A stretch of DNA of 64,000 nucleotides, taken from positions 1 to 64,000 of the forward strand of contig JAAYFJ010000057.1 in NCBI GenBank assembly GCA_012728295.1, read 5' to 3'. Under the pieces are notes generated by a model. The model did not search any database. It was given only the letters and a program-made list of their open reading frames with translations, and had not been told where the DNA came from. Position 1 is the stretch's first letter. Each line of letters opens with the position of its first letter. Shown piece by piece: positions 17,883 to 27,489 of the stretch. The stretch is from Tissierellia bacterium (GTDB lineage: Bacteria > Bacillota > Clostridia > Tissierellales > Peptoniphilaceae). The position numbers were made by a program, and so were the translations under genes.

Positions 17883-18635
17883 ATGGGGCTTATTGAAACT
17901 AAAAATTTAAAATTATGGTATGGAGAAACTGAAGCATTAAAAGGTATCAGCTTAGATTTTCCAGTTTGTAGTATATCTGCGCTGATTGGACCATCTGGCT
18001 GTGGGAAATCTACATTTATTAAAACCCTTAATAGAATGAATGATTTTATAAAAGATGTTCGCATAGAGGGATTGGTAACCTATGAGGGCAGGGACATTTA
18101 CGATGCGAATATGAATGTATATGATCTTAGAAAAGACATTGGAATGGTATTTCAAAAGCCAAATCCTTTTCCCATGAGCATATATGATAATGTTGCCTAT
18201 GGGCCAAGAACTCATGGGGTAAGACAACGGGCTCAATTGGATGCAATCGTGGAAAAATCTTTAAAGAGTGCTGCCATATGGGATGAGGTAAAGGATAGGC
18301 TTAAGCAAAGTGCGTTGGGACTATCAGGTGGACAACAACAGAGACTATGTATTGCTAGAGCCTTGGCGGTAGAACCTAAGGTGTTGTTAATGGATGAGCC
18401 CACTTCTGCACTGGATCCAATTTCCACAGCTAAAGTGGAAGAACTGGCATTGGAGCTAAAAAAAGAATATGCTATAATCATAGTGACCCATAGCATGCAA
18501 CAGGCGCTAAGAATATCTGATCAAACTGCTTTTTTTCTATCCGGTGAAGTTCTTGAATACGACAAAACTAACAAGCTGTTTTCTAATCCGACACACAAGA
18601 AAACAGAAGATTATATAACCGGGAGGTTTGGCTAA
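17883..18635 (+). CDS. pstB: Phosphate ABC transporter ATP-binding protein PstB
   Basis: The ATPase that powers phosphate import. It has Walker [10 protein letters not shown], the Q-loop [11 protein letters not shown] typical of PstB, the signature LSGGQQQR, Walker [14 protein letters not shown] and the H-loop VTHSM. I chose the ATG at 17883: the product (250 residues) then starts as PstB proteins usually do, and AAAGGAAAGGG lies at a good distance. An ATG at 17853, overlapping the pstA stop as ATGA, would add ten residues and is the alternative. The last base pairs overlap phoU. Confidence 0.96.
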   Translation: MGLIETKNLKLWYGETEALKGISLDFPVCSISALIGPSGCGKSTFIKTLNRMNDFIKDVRIEGLVTYEGRDIYDANMNVYDLRKDIGMVFQKPNPFPMSIYDNVAYGPRTHGVRQRAQLDAIVEKSLKSAAIWDEVKDRLKQSALGLSGGQQQRLCIARALAVEPKVLLMDEPTSALDPISTAKVEELALELKKEYAIIIVTHSMQQALRISDQTAFFLSGEVLEYDKTNKLFSNPTHKKTEDYITGRFG

Positions 18636-19276
18636 TGAGACGAAGATTTTCAGAACAATTGATGCAACTAAATACGGCGATGATTCGCATGGGAGCTCTT
18701 TGCGAGGAAGCTATATCCATAGTAGCAGTTGCATTGCAAGCTAAACCGGGAGACGAATCTATTCGGGTTAGAGCTATTGAACGCGAAATTGACGCTATGG
18801 AGCGGGACATTGAATCACTTTGCCTTAAACTTATTCTGCAGCAGCAACCTGTGGCTGGAGATCTTAGACAAATCACAACTGCTATGAAAATGATTACAGA
18901 CTTGGAGCGCATAGGAGATCAGTGTGCTGATATTGCAGAAATACTAGCAGAAAGAGCTGGAGAAACCATAGACATTGAAGGTAAGTTAGCAGCCATGGCA
19001 AAAGAGTCTGGAATTATGGTTACTGAAAGCGTTGAGGCTTTTGTTCATAAGGATATTAATAGAGCTCAATGGGTCGTTGATAGAGATCAGGTGGTAGATG
19101 ATTTCTTTAGAGATATTAAATTGAACCTTTCTAAGCAATTCTGTTGTGAAGAAAATGGAGAGATGGCTATGGACATGCTAATGGTAGCCAAGTATTTGGA
19201 GCGCATAGGAGATCACGCTGTAAATGTTGCGCAATGGGTAATCTATGCAGTAACCGGTGAACACAGAGGAGAATAA
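18635..19276 (+). CDS. phoU: Phosphate signalling protein PhoU
   Basis: A 213-residue, all-helical PhoU with the two repeated metal-binding PhoU motifs: MKMITDLERIGDQCADIAE at about residues 86-104 and MLMVAKYLERIGDHAVNVA at about 179-197. PhoU links the PstSCAB transporter to the PhoR kinase and restrains phosphate uptake and Pho signalling when phosphate is plentiful. The ATG shares a base with the pstB stop (TAATG). It lies directly between the transporter and phoPR genes, as in many Clostridia. Confidence 0.97.
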   Translation: MRRRFSEQLMQLNTAMIRMGALCEEAISIVAVALQAKPGDESIRVRAIEREIDAMERDIESLCLKLILQQQPVAGDLRQITTAMKMITDLERIGDQCADIAEILAERAGETIDIEGKLAAMAKESGIMVTESVEAFVHKDINRAQWVVDRDQVVDDFFRDIKLNLSKQFCCEENGEMAMDMLMVAKYLERIGDHAVNVAQWVIYAVTGEHRGE

Positions 19277-19278
19277 AT

Positions 19279-19956
19279 ATGATTTATTGCGTAGAAGATG
19301 ATGATAGCGTTAGAGAAATTGAAGTATATACGCTTGAATCGACAGGGTTTGAAGCCTGGGGGTTTTCTGATGGCAAGAGTTTCTTTGAAGCCTTAGATGA
19401 ACAGCTACCCAAATTGGTAATTTTAGATATTATGTTGCCTAATGAAGATGGTATTGAAATATTGAAAAAAATACGTCAAAATCCTGACACTAAGAAAGTG
19501 CCAGTGATTATGGCGACGGCAAAAGGCATGGAATTTGATAAGGTTCAGGCTTTAGACAAGGGAGCCGATGACTATTTGGTAAAGCCCTTTGGGATGATGG
19601 AAATGGTTTCTAGGGTAAGGGCGGTTTTAAGACGCTGTGGAGAAGTGGAATCTACATCTTTTACATTATCTATTGGGACCATTGTACTTGATCCAAGGGA
19701 ATTTAGCGTAACGGTAGAAGGAGTTCCAGTTGAATTGACGCTAAAAGAATTTGAATTGCTTCAAACTCTTATGAAATCACCTAAGATTGTATTTACTAGA
19801 AGTCGTCTATTAGATGAGATTTGGAATTATGATTATTCAGGAGAGACGAGAACAGTAGATATGCACATTAAAACATTAAGGCAAAAGCTTGGCGATGCTG
19901 GAGAATTAATTGAAACAGTTAGAGGGGTAGGCTATCGTCTGGGGGTTGATAGATGA
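19279..19956 (+). CDS. phoP: Phosphate-response regulator PhoP (OmpR family)
   Basis: A 225-residue response regulator. The receiver domain (about 1-115) has the acidic pocket EDDD near the N-terminus, the phosphoacceptor Asp-50 in LVILDIMLP, Thr in MATAKG and Lys in YLVKPFG. The C-terminal winged-helix DNA-binding domain (about 130-223) ends in RTVDMHIKTLRQKLG and ETVRGVGYRL, typical of OmpR/PhoB. Linkage to pst, phoU and phoR supports the PhoP assignment, and the TTTACA repeats before pstS are its likely target. Confidence 0.94.
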   Translation: MIYCVEDDDSVREIEVYTLESTGFEAWGFSDGKSFFEALDEQLPKLVILDIMLPNEDGIEILKKIRQNPDTKKVPVIMATAKGMEFDKVQALDKGADDYLVKPFGMMEMVSRVRAVLRRCGEVESTSFTLSIGTIVLDPREFSVTVEGVPVELTLKEFELLQTLMKSPKIVFTRSRLLDEIWNYDYSGETRTVDMHIKTLRQKLGDAGELIETVRGVGYRLGVDR

Positions 19957-21629
19957 TGAAAAAGAGAATCTTTAGGTCTATGCTCATCTTGGCTTTTTCA
20001 GTATTATTAGCTACTATGATAATCCTCCTAGGAGTTCTATATGGTTATTTTGAAAACCGAGAAATGGACAGGCTAGATATTCAACTCAGGACATTGTCTG
20101 GAGATGAGGAGGAAATCATCGGGCTTGGTAAAGCGTGGCGCAATTCAGGTTATAGAATCACTCTTATTGCCGCAGACGGAACTGTGGAGTACGACAATAA
20201 AACCAATGTTTTAAATATGGAAAATCACCGGAGCAGAGAAGAGTTTTTGTCGGCTGTAGAAAATGGCTATGGTAGGAGTAAAAGATGGTCTGATACCATA
20301 TCTGAGAAAACTTTGTATTCTGCAAAACGACTTGAAGATGGATCGATATTAAGGTTGTCTATGGAGCAAAAGTCAATAGTAGGATTGGTTATGGGAATGA
20401 TCCAACCAATGCTTATAGCTTTTCTGGCAGCGGCTATACTGTGCTTAGTATTTGCCAACAGCCTTTCTAAGAGAATAATCAGCCCATTAAATCAATTAGA
20501 TTTGGAAAATCCTTTGGAGAACAAAGCTTATGATGAACTAGCTCCTATTCTGGGAAGGCTAAATAGACAGCAACAGTTGATTAATGAGCAAATAGAAGAT
20601 TTATCGGCACAACGGCAATCGTTTTCGTTTATTACCGACAATTTGACAGAGGGGTTAGTCCTTACAGATAGACACGGTAAGATTATGAGTTTAAATAAAT
20701 CTGCCATGGAGTTATTTGATACAGATTCCAGCGCAATAGGTCGTCAACTCATAGCCTTGGAAAGAAATATGGAAATTCAAAGGTTGTTGGAAAATGCAAT
20801 TGATTCCAAGGGTGGTGAAATCCTACATAAAAAAGATGGCAAGACGTATCTTTTAAGAGCCACTCCTGTAAGCGATGATAATAAATTTGGTGGCATTTGC
20901 TTATTGGCGGTGGACATCACAGAACGTATTGAGGCGGAATTTAGGAGAAGAGAATTTTCAGCAAATGTGTCCCATGAGCTAAAGACTCCTTTGCACAGCA
21001 TTATGGGAGCATCGGAACTTTTGTCAAATAATTTGGTGAAAGAGGAAGACAAAGAGGGCTTCATTAAGAGAATACACTCAGAAGCTACAAAATTAGTAGG
21101 GCTAATAGATCACATAATGAGATTGGCAAGGCTCGACGAACAAGAAGCAATGCCTTTGGAGGAACTAAAACTTAAGGAGCTGGCATTAGAAGCAACCATG
21201 GCATTGGTTAATGATGCGAAATTAAGGGAAGTAGAAGTCAAAGTTACGGGTTCAGAAGGCAAGCTAAAGGGAGTTCGCACTTGGCTATATGAGATAATAT
21301 ACAATTTGGTCGACAACGCGATAAAATACAATAAACCAAAAGGCAATGTAGATATATTGATTACAGAACTAGTCAATGAAGTAAGCATTGTTGTTACAGA
21401 CACGGGAGAGGGAATTCCCAGGGAAGACATAGACAGAGTTTTTGAGAGGTTCTATAGGGTGGACAAAAGCCACGGTAGAGATAAAGGTGGAACAGGCCTG
21501 GGCCTTTCAATAGTAAAGAGAGCTACGGCATATCATGGGGGAGAACTAAAAATAGATAGTACTGTAGGGGAAGGAACAAAGGTCGAAATTGTTTTTCCAA
21601 AAGAAAAATCTACTGGCATGATAGGTTAA
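19953..21629 (+). CDS. phoR: Phosphate-sensing histidine kinase PhoR
   Basis: A 558-residue membrane kinase. There are two membrane helices (about residues 8-28 and 145-168) around an external region of ~115 residues. A short linker, a PAS domain (about 215-325; ITDNLTEGLVLTDRHG) and a HisKA domain with NVSHELKTPLHSI (phosphoacceptor His-341) follow. The HATPase domain shows NLVDNAIKYNKPKG (N box), DTGEGIP and GGTGLGLSIV. The ATG overlaps phoP by ATGA. Cognate pairing with PhoP is inferred from this. A terminator follows the gene. Confidence 0.94.
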   Translation: MMKKRIFRSMLILAFSVLLATMIILLGVLYGYFENREMDRLDIQLRTLSGDEEEIIGLGKAWRNSGYRITLIAADGTVEYDNKTNVLNMENHRSREEFLSAVENGYGRSKRWSDTISEKTLYSAKRLEDGSILRLSMEQKSIVGLVMGMIQPMLIAFLAAAILCLVFANSLSKRIISPLNQLDLENPLENKAYDELAPILGRLNRQQQLINEQIEDLSAQRQSFSFITDNLTEGLVLTDRHGKIMSLNKSAMELFDTDSSAIGRQLIALERNMEIQRLLENAIDSKGGEILHKKDGKTYLLRATPVSDDNKFGGICLLAVDITERIEAEFRRREFSANVSHELKTPLHSIMGASELLSNNLVKEEDKEGFIKRIHSEATKLVGLIDHIMRLARLDEQEAMPLEELKLKELALEATMALVNDAKLREVEVKVTGSEGKLKGVRTWLYEIIYNLVDNAIKYNKPKGNVDILITELVNEVSIVVTDTGEGIPREDIDRVFERFYRVDKSHGRDKGGTGLGLSIVKRATAYHGGELKIDSTVGEGTKVEIVFPKEKSTGMIG

Positions 21630-21645
21630 GAAAAGATAATTTATA

Positions 21646-21670
21646 GGCAACGAAAGTTGCCCTTTTTTTT
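21646..21670 (+). terminator. Intrinsic terminator of the pst-pho unit
   Basis: A 6-bp GC-containing stem (21646-21651 with 21656-21661), a GAAA tetraloop and an eight-base T-run. Confidence 0.85.
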
Positions 21671-21806
21671 ATGAAAGACCAATGCTAATCGCCATAGAGC
21701 TATGAAATCCTATCCCATGGATAAAGTTGTATATGATATAATAAAGGATAGCGAAACAATAGAAGGCAAGTATAATAAGCGATAATCATATGAGAAAAGG
21801 TGCGAG

Positions 21807-22502
21807 ATGGTGAGAAAAGATTATATTCCCAATACAGATTTTTATATTTTTCAGGAGCCTGGAAACTTCTCATTCGGCACCGATAGCTTAATGTTATTAG
21901 ATTTTTCAATAGCAAAGGGGAAAGTTGTAGATTTAGGGTGTGGGACCGGTATATTAAGCCTTGGACTGGCTGCTAGATCCAATGTTGAGATAATATATTC
22001 AGTGGACATTCAAACAGATGTATTAGAGCTTTTGAAAAAGTCTATAGCTGAAAACAAGCTGGGAAACAAGGTAATACCAGTTCTTTCAGGCATAGAAGAT
22101 TTTATGAAAGTTCATCCAATCTACCCCAATGCAGTAATAATGAATCCTCCCTATTTTGAAAACGATATTGAAAATGAAAAAGAAAACCATAGAATATCCA
22201 GACATCATTTAGGAATAGAGCCGTGGATAGCTACGGCTTCAAAAATGCTACAGACGAAAGGAACTTTGGAATTGGTCTATCGGCCACAAAGATTAGCTGA
22301 ACTAACGGAGATAATGAGAAAATATCGCATAGAGCCCAAAGTTTGGCAATTTGTCAGAACAAAAGCCCAAAGCCAAGCAAAGTCTGTTTTAGTGAGAGGC
22401 GTAAAAGATGGTGGTACGGGGCTTAAGATTATGCCGGATATAATTACGCATTATGAAGATGGAAAGATTAGAAACTGGACTAACGATTTGATTGAGAGGT
22501 AA
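21807..22502 (+). CDS. trmN6: tRNA1(Val) adenine-37 N6-methyltransferase family protein
   Basis: A 231-residue SAM-dependent methyltransferase of the TrmN6/YabB group. The SAM-binding motif VVDLGCGTGILSLGLA is at about residues 34-49 and the catalytic NPPY at 113-116, typical of N6-adenine methylation. The N-terminal FGTDSLML segment is characteristic of the family. In B. subtilis the homologue yabB also sits just before rsmI. It ends three bases before rsmI, so the genes are co-transcribed. Target specificity is inferred from family membership. Confidence 0.9.
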   Translation: MVRKDYIPNTDFYIFQEPGNFSFGTDSLMLLDFSIAKGKVVDLGCGTGILSLGLAARSNVEIIYSVDIQTDVLELLKKSIAENKLGNKVIPVLSGIEDFMKVHPIYPNAVIMNPPYFENDIENEKENHRISRHHLGIEPWIATASKMLQTKGTLELVYRPQRLAELTEIMRKYRIEPKVWQFVRTKAQSQAKSVLVRGVKDGGTGLKIMPDIITHYEDGKIRNWTNDLIER

Positions 22503-22505
22503 TCT

Positions 22506-23318
22506 ATGCTTTATCTATGCCCCACTCCCATAGGGAATTTAGAGGATATTACATATAGAACTATAAGGGTGTTACAAGAGGTTGATGTAATTGCTGCTGA
22601 AGACACGAGACATAGCGGATCTTTATTAAAGCACTATGGAATAACCACTCCTATGCTTAGCTTTCATGAACACAATGAAGCTAAGAGGTCTGTAGAAATT
22701 GCAAACAGGATAAAAAATGGTGAAAAGATAGCGGTAATAAGTGATGCAGGAATGCCTGGTATTTCTGATCCAGGTTCTAGGTTGATAAGATTGATGATAG
22801 AAGAAGAACTTCCCTATACTGTATTGCCCGGATCCAATGCAGCGGTGGTAGCAGTGGTTGCATCTGGATTCCCAGTCGAAGGATATTGCTATTTGGGGTT
22901 TTTACCGACAAAATCTAAGGCAAGAGACAATCTATTAAATAAAGTATATGAGCACCCAGGACCTTTAGTAATTTATGAAGCTCCCCATAGACTGAAAAAT
23001 ACTTTATTGGGGCTAGCAGAAGTACTAGGGGACAGAAATGTGGTATTGGCGAGAGAATTAACTAAACTTCACGAAACTTATCACAGAGGGAGCTTGATGG
23101 AGTTGGCTGAAAACCATGATCCAAGAGGAGAATATGTAGTGGTGGTTGAAGGTTATATACCTGAAGCATTAGATGACCATCAGCTAAAAGAAGCACTAAA
23201 TGAAGCCATGGGAAAAGGAATGTCAAAAAGCGATGCTATTTCATGGGTATGCAGAAAATATGATGTGAAAAAAAATCGAGTCTACAGCTTAGCTCTTATG
23301 GAGGATATTGATGGATAG
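22506..23318 (+). CDS. rsmI: 16S rRNA (cytidine-1402-2'-O) methyltransferase RsmI
   Basis: A 270-residue tetrapyrrole-methylase-fold enzyme that methylates the ribose of C1402 in 16S rRNA, in the decoding centre. Family motifs are clear: TPIGNLEDITYRT at the N-terminus, AEDTRHSGSLLKHYGI, SDAGMPGISDPGSRL, PGSNAAVVAVVASGF and YEAPHRLKNTL. The C-terminal extension (SKSDAISWVCRKYDVKKN) is the small RsmI helical domain. It overlaps the following nurA gene by eight bases, so translation is likely coupled. Confidence 0.96.
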   Translation: MLYLCPTPIGNLEDITYRTIRVLQEVDVIAAEDTRHSGSLLKHYGITTPMLSFHEHNEAKRSVEIANRIKNGEKIAVISDAGMPGISDPGSRLIRLMIEEELPYTVLPGSNAAVVAVVASGFPVEGYCYLGFLPTKSKARDNLLNKVYEHPGPLVIYEAPHRLKNTLLGLAEVLGDRNVVLARELTKLHETYHRGSLMELAENHDPRGEYVVVVEGYIPEALDDHQLKEALNEAMGKGMSKSDAISWVCRKYDVKKNRVYSLALMEDIDG

Positions 23319-24237
23319 AATTGATGCCAATTTAAAAAAGAGCTTAGAGGAGCTAAACGATGCTATCAAAATAGGATATAAAGATTTATTGGCCATGGAT
23401 AGAACAGAGCTTAGGGGAAAACTAAGTGGTTCTTTAGGCCCCATTTCTAGGCTTGATAATTTACTGGAAGAAGAGCTAAAAGGATTTACACCGATAGTTG
23501 GTGTAGACGGTAGCAATATTAGATTGGGAGGAAATGAACCTCATTTTATAGAATTGTATAGAGCTTTGGCGAAACCTTCTATAAAGGAATTGGAACCAGT
23601 AATAATAAATAAATTATACTGTCCATTAATTCTTGGAGAGGAGAGTCCCATGGATTCTACTAATTTACTTGGATTTTTGGAAGTCGAGGCTGCAATGCAG
23701 TCTATAGAAGCTTGTAATCCTAAAGTCATCATGATGGATGGCGGTTTATTAAGATATATTATTGATGCAGGCGAAGCTTTTAATCTGCTGATGGAAGAGT
23801 GTATTAATAAGGAAATTATTTTGATTGGTGTGATAAAAGATATTAAGACCACCATGGTTAAGGAATTATTTCCAGGGCCAATAGTGGTAAATGATCGTGA
23901 AGCGCTATTTGGAGTATTAGATCCTGGAGAGGTGCTTACTGTGGAAGGGGCAAGGAAACACGAGGCATTGAGCTCCGCGTTTATTAGAACTTCATCTACG
24001 CCAGCTGCCATAGGAATTGATTGTTTAAAGGCTCAAGAGGGGCATATGATAGAAATGGCGAGATTGGTACTATCTTTGACTCCTGAATCTGGGAGGGGAG
24101 CCCCTCTTTGGCTAGACATTGTAGACAGAGAGGTCAGATTGACAAAAAATGAATGTCAAACACTGTTAAAGACAATTTTGGAGCCAGAGATATACAAAAG
24201 ATTTGCCGAATCGGAAAGAGAGCAGAGGCCGAGATGA
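23311..24237 (+). CDS. nurA: NurA-domain DNA-end-processing nuclease
   Basis: A 308-residue protein with the NurA nuclease pattern: IVGVDGSNIRLGG (about residues 54-66, first metal-binding Asp), IMMDGGLLRYI (about 145-155), LIGVIKDIKTT, and near the C-terminus PLWLDIVDREVRLT. NurA is a 5'-3' exonuclease/ssDNA endonuclease that works with the HerA translocase in end resection, best known in archaea and also present in some bacteria. I use the ATG six bases after GGAGG rather than the TTG at 23308. A herA gene is found four genes along in this same run, which supports the call. No biochemical role is shown for this organism. Confidence 0.82.
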   Translation: MDRIDANLKKSLEELNDAIKIGYKDLLAMDRTELRGKLSGSLGPISRLDNLLEEELKGFTPIVGVDGSNIRLGGNEPHFIELYRALAKPSIKELEPVIINKLYCPLILGEESPMDSTNLLGFLEVEAAMQSIEACNPKVIMMDGGLLRYIIDAGEAFNLLMEECINKEIILIGVIKDIKTTMVKELFPGPIVVNDREALFGVLDPGEVLTVEGARKHEALSSAFIRTSSTPAAIGIDCLKAQEGHMIEMARLVLSLTPESGRGAPLWLDIVDREVRLTKNECQTLLKTILEPEIYKRFAESEREQRPR

Positions 24238-24779
24238 TAATTAGAGAACTGATAGTAGTTGAAGGAAGAGACGATATACGTGCTGTTTCTCAGGCTGTGG
24301 AGGCTACGATTGTAGCAACCCATGGCTATGGTTTTGGCAAAAAACTTATAGATCAGTTAAAACATGCTGTGGCAAATCAAGGAGTAATAATTTTCACAGA
24401 CCCGGACTATATGGGCAATGAAATTAGAAAGAGATTAGATAAGGCTGTTCCTGGTTGCAGACACGCATTTTTAGCGAAGGACGAAGCGTATAAAAAAGGA
24501 AACGTAGGAATTGAAAATGCAAAGCCTGAGGATATCGTTAAAGCTCTGAAAGCTGCGCGTGCAACTGAGCAAGCTACAGAAGCATTGTATTCTATGGAAG
24601 ATATGAGACGTTGGGGGCTAAGAGAATCCCCAAATGCCGACAAAAGAAGATTGGCTTTAAGTAAAGCCCTTAATATTGGATATGGAAATGCCAAGCAATG
24701 GTTAAAGAGGATTAACTCCTTTGCCATTAGCAGGGATGAGTTGGAAAATGCTTTAGAAAAGCTAGATGAAAAAGAATAA
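24234..24779 (+). CDS. rnmV: Ribonuclease M5
   Basis: A 181-residue TOPRIM-domain nuclease that matures the 5S rRNA precursor in Firmicutes. The TOPRIM signatures are VVEGRDD (residues 8-14) and TDPDYMGNEIRK, and the C-terminal domain has ADKRRLALSKALNIGYGNAKQ. The ATG at 24234 overlaps the nurA stop by four bases and gives the usual family length (about 185); an upstream in-frame ATG at 24153 would add 27 residues from within nurA and is rejected. It lies in a housekeeping run with rsmI and tatD. Confidence 0.94.
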   Translation: MIIRELIVVEGRDDIRAVSQAVEATIVATHGYGFGKKLIDQLKHAVANQGVIIFTDPDYMGNEIRKRLDKAVPGCRHAFLAKDEAYKKGNVGIENAKPEDIVKALKAARATEQATEALYSMEDMRRWGLRESPNADKRRLALSKALNIGYGNAKQWLKRINSFAISRDELENALEKLDEKE

Positions 24780-24872
24780 ATAATAGCCAATACATGATAT
24801 AAAGCACTTAATTTTGGCTATAAATATATATAGGGGTATTTTCTTACGATTGTTAACAGTAAAGGAGCGTAT

Positions 24873-25637
24873 ATGCTATTTGATTCTCATGCCCACTTAG
24901 ATGATAGAAAATTCGATGATGATAGATATGAAATAATAGAAAACCTTCAAGCAAATGGAGTTGAAGGTATGGTTAATATTGGCTGTGATATTGAAAGCAG
25001 TATTAAATCTGTGGAACTGGCTAATAAATATCCACATGTTTATGCCACGGTAGGGATTCACCCACATGAAGCCAAGACTATGACACCAGAGGCTCTGATG
25101 ACATTGAGAACACTATCTGAAAATCCCAAAGTTGTAGCCATTGGAGAAATTGGCTTAGATTATTATTATGACCACTCCCCTAGAGACATTCAGGAGATGG
25201 CATTTAGATTACAGATAAAATTAGCTAAAGATTTAAAATTACCTATAGTTATTCACAGCAGAGATGCTACAAAAGCTACGTATGATATCTTAAAAGAAGA
25301 AGCTCTGGGACATAAGGTGTTAATGCACTGTTATAGTGATAGTGTGGAAATGGCTAGAGAATATGTGAAATTAGGTTTTCACATTAGTTTAGGAGGCACA
25401 GTAACTTTTGCAAATGCAAGAATGCCACTGGAAGTTGCCAAGGCAGTTCCTTTAGATCACTTACTAATCGAGACTGACAGCCCATATTTGACACCAGTTC
25501 CACACAGAGGAAAGAGAAATGAACCTGCATATGTGAGGTTTGTCGCTGAAAAAATTGCACAATTAAGGGTAATGGAAGTCAAAGATTTAATTGACGCCAC
25601 AACAGCAAATACTAAGGCGTTTTTCTCTATTTCATAA
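24873..25637 (+). CDS. tatD: TatD-family metal-dependent DNase
   Basis: A 254-residue TIM-barrel metallohydrolase of the TatD/YabD family (3'-5' DNase activity in characterised members). Metal-binding residues are visible: FDSHAHLDD (His-6, His-8), the Glu in VAIGEIGLDYYY, IVIHSRDA, MHCYSD and IETDSPYLTP near the C-terminus. In Bacillus yabD lies close to rnmV; here it follows rnmV after 93 bp and is followed closely by herA. It may act in DNA repair or turnover along with its neighbours, which is an inference. Confidence 0.94.
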   Translation: MLFDSHAHLDDRKFDDDRYEIIENLQANGVEGMVNIGCDIESSIKSVELANKYPHVYATVGIHPHEAKTMTPEALMTLRTLSENPKVVAIGEIGLDYYYDHSPRDIQEMAFRLQIKLAKDLKLPIVIHSRDATKATYDILKEEALGHKVLMHCYSDSVEMAREYVKLGFHISLGGTVTFANARMPLEVAKAVPLDHLLIETDSPYLTPVPHRGKRNEPAYVRFVAEKIAQLRVMEVKDLIDATTANTKAFFSIS

Positions 25638-25650
25638 GGAGGAATTTCAT

Positions 25651-27471
25651 ATGAAGGTAGTGGGTATTACCACGCAACAGGAGTTATTTTTGGCTTCTGC
25701 AGATAGGAACTTTCGAATTAATGAATGGCTTATGATAGAAGATCCTGTGCAGGGTCCTATCCCTGCTGAAGTTGTGGAAGCCAGGACTTATAATAGATAT
25801 ATTCCCATGAGCTTAAATGATGATTTTGTTGATGATGATGTATTGAATTCATTGAGAGCCATAGGGTATAGGATAGATGATGAAACCATTTACTTGGCCA
25901 AGGTAAGGCTTTTTGAAGAGGCGCCATACCCTATAGAAACTGGCAGTAATGCTAGGCATCCGCATTTTGACGAAGTGAAAAGCAAAATACTCCATGGTAA
26001 GCCGGAAAGCAGTTTAATCTTAGGGGAGATAAAGCACACTGATGACTTAGCTTTAACCATGGATGGTGAATATAAAAACCTTTTGCAAACGATGATTGAT
26101 GGAGAGACGAAGGAGCAAGATGGGGTACCGTATCTTTTAGATTTACGCTCCATGCACCAATATCCGCACATTGGTATTTTTGGTGGCTCTGGTTCTGGGA
26201 AATCTTTTGGGTTAAGGGTCGTTTTGGAAGAGATGATAGCAAATGGCTTTCCGACCATAGTTCTAGATCCTCACTATGAAATGGATTTTAGTCAAGGGGG
26301 AGAACGGTTTGTAAGCAGATGGATTGCGTTGCAGCTGGGAGTTGATGTTGGAGTTCCATTTAACGAATTGACTACGGGAGATTTAAAGCAACTATTGGAA
26401 ACCTCCTCAAAGTTAACAGAACCCATGGAGGGTGCCTTAGAGGCAATCCATTGGAAAAATGATAGCTTTGAATCTTTTCATCAAAGGCTAGATGATTTAA
26501 TAATTTCTATAGATCTTGGAGAGTCAGGTGTTAGAGATGAATTATCTAATGCGTCCACGGCAATAGAAAAAGAACAATGGAATAGGCGCTATAAATTAAT
26601 TGGGAAATACGGACGCAGCTTCCATTCTAGTGTATTAACTGGGATAATGTGGCGACTTAATCGCTTAAAGAAACAGAATATCTTTGATAAAAGCCATGAT
26701 ATTATTATGGAATCGATGCAAAGTGGTAAATTAGTGGTACTACAAGGAAATACAAGGTTATTACAGGTGTTTAGCACATATTTATTATATAAACTATATC
26801 ATCAGAGAAGGAATTATAGAGATGCACTATATTTAGGAGAGCAAGTAGATTACTTTCCTCCCTTTGTAATAGTCACTGATGAGGCACACAATTTTGCTCC
26901 GAAAGGTTTGGATATCCCCTCAAAGGGAATTTTCAGGGAGATAGCTCAAGAGGGCAGAAAGTATGGCGTATTCTTAATACTAGCAACTCAAAGGCCAACC
27001 CTATTAGATGAGACTGTGACTGCACAACTTAATACCAAGTGTATTTTTAGAACTGTCAGAGCTTCAGATATCAATACCATAAGGGAGGAAACTGATCTGA
27101 CAGGGGAAGAGGCAAAGAGGTTGCCATATTTAAAAACTGGAGATGTCTTTATTTCCTCTGCTATGGTGGGTAGGACAAATTATGTGAGAATTAGAAAAGC
27201 CCACACAGAAAGTCCCCATGGAGAAAATCCATTTGATGAGTTAAAAAGAGCAACCATAAAACAGGACGAAGACTTCTTTAGTGTTGTTGAAGAACACTTA
27301 CCAATAGAAGACTGGCGAATAACAGAAGTAATTTCAGCCATAGAGAAGAAGCATAGGGCAGTTTATACAATAGATTATTTTATCTCTCTTTTGGATGATC
27401 AGGTTCGCAAAGGGGTATTGTTGAAAAAAGAGGTTTTATTTGGAAGTGAATATTATTTAAATCAAGCTTAG
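25651..27471 (+). CDS. herA: HerA-like ATPase (DUF87), DNA translocase
   Basis: A 606-residue HerA/FtsK-superfamily ATPase. The N-terminus is a HAS-barrel-like beta domain (about 1-70). Then come Walker A GGSGSGKS at 178-185, Walker B FVIVTDEAHNFAP (Asp-410, Glu-411), the family loop ATQRPTLLDETVTAQLNTK, and a C-terminal small domain. HerA forms hexameric rings that stimulate and feed DNA to NurA. The ATG follows an AAGGAGGAATTTCAT site, 13 bases after tatD. The nurA gene lies upstream in the same strand run, separated by rnmV and tatD. The 18-bp gap to glgB may allow read-through into the glycogen genes. Confidence 0.9.
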   Translation: MKVVGITTQQELFLASADRNFRINEWLMIEDPVQGPIPAEVVEARTYNRYIPMSLNDDFVDDDVLNSLRAIGYRIDDETIYLAKVRLFEEAPYPIETGSNARHPHFDEVKSKILHGKPESSLILGEIKHTDDLALTMDGEYKNLLQTMIDGETKEQDGVPYLLDLRSMHQYPHIGIFGGSGSGKSFGLRVVLEEMIANGFPTIVLDPHYEMDFSQGGERFVSRWIALQLGVDVGVPFNELTTGDLKQLLETSSKLTEPMEGALEAIHWKNDSFESFHQRLDDLIISIDLGESGVRDELSNASTAIEKEQWNRRYKLIGKYGRSFHSSVLTGIMWRLNRLKKQNIFDKSHDIIMESMQSGKLVVLQGNTRLLQVFSTYLLYKLYHQRRNYRDALYLGEQVDYFPPFVIVTDEAHNFAPKGLDIPSKGIFREIAQEGRKYGVFLILATQRPTLLDETVTAQLNTKCIFRTVRASDINTIREETDLTGEEAKRLPYLKTGDVFISSAMVGRTNYVRIRKAHTESPHGENPFDELKRATIKQDEDFFSVVEEHLPIEDWRITEVISAIEKKHRAVYTIDYFISLLDDQVRKGVLLKKEVLFGSEYYLNQA

Positions 27472-27489
27472 AGCAGAGAGGAAGAGAAT

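Noticed and set aside
24153..24233. Upstream in-frame start for RNase M5
   Set aside because: It would add 27 residues from inside nurA and make the protein longer than the family. The ATG at 24234 overlaps the nurA stop in the usual ATGA way.
23311..27471. NurA-HerA as an antiphage defence island
   Set aside because: HerA-type ATPases occur in defence systems, but the neighbours here are rRNA and tRNA modification and processing genes, and no SIR2, DUF4297 or other effector partner is present.
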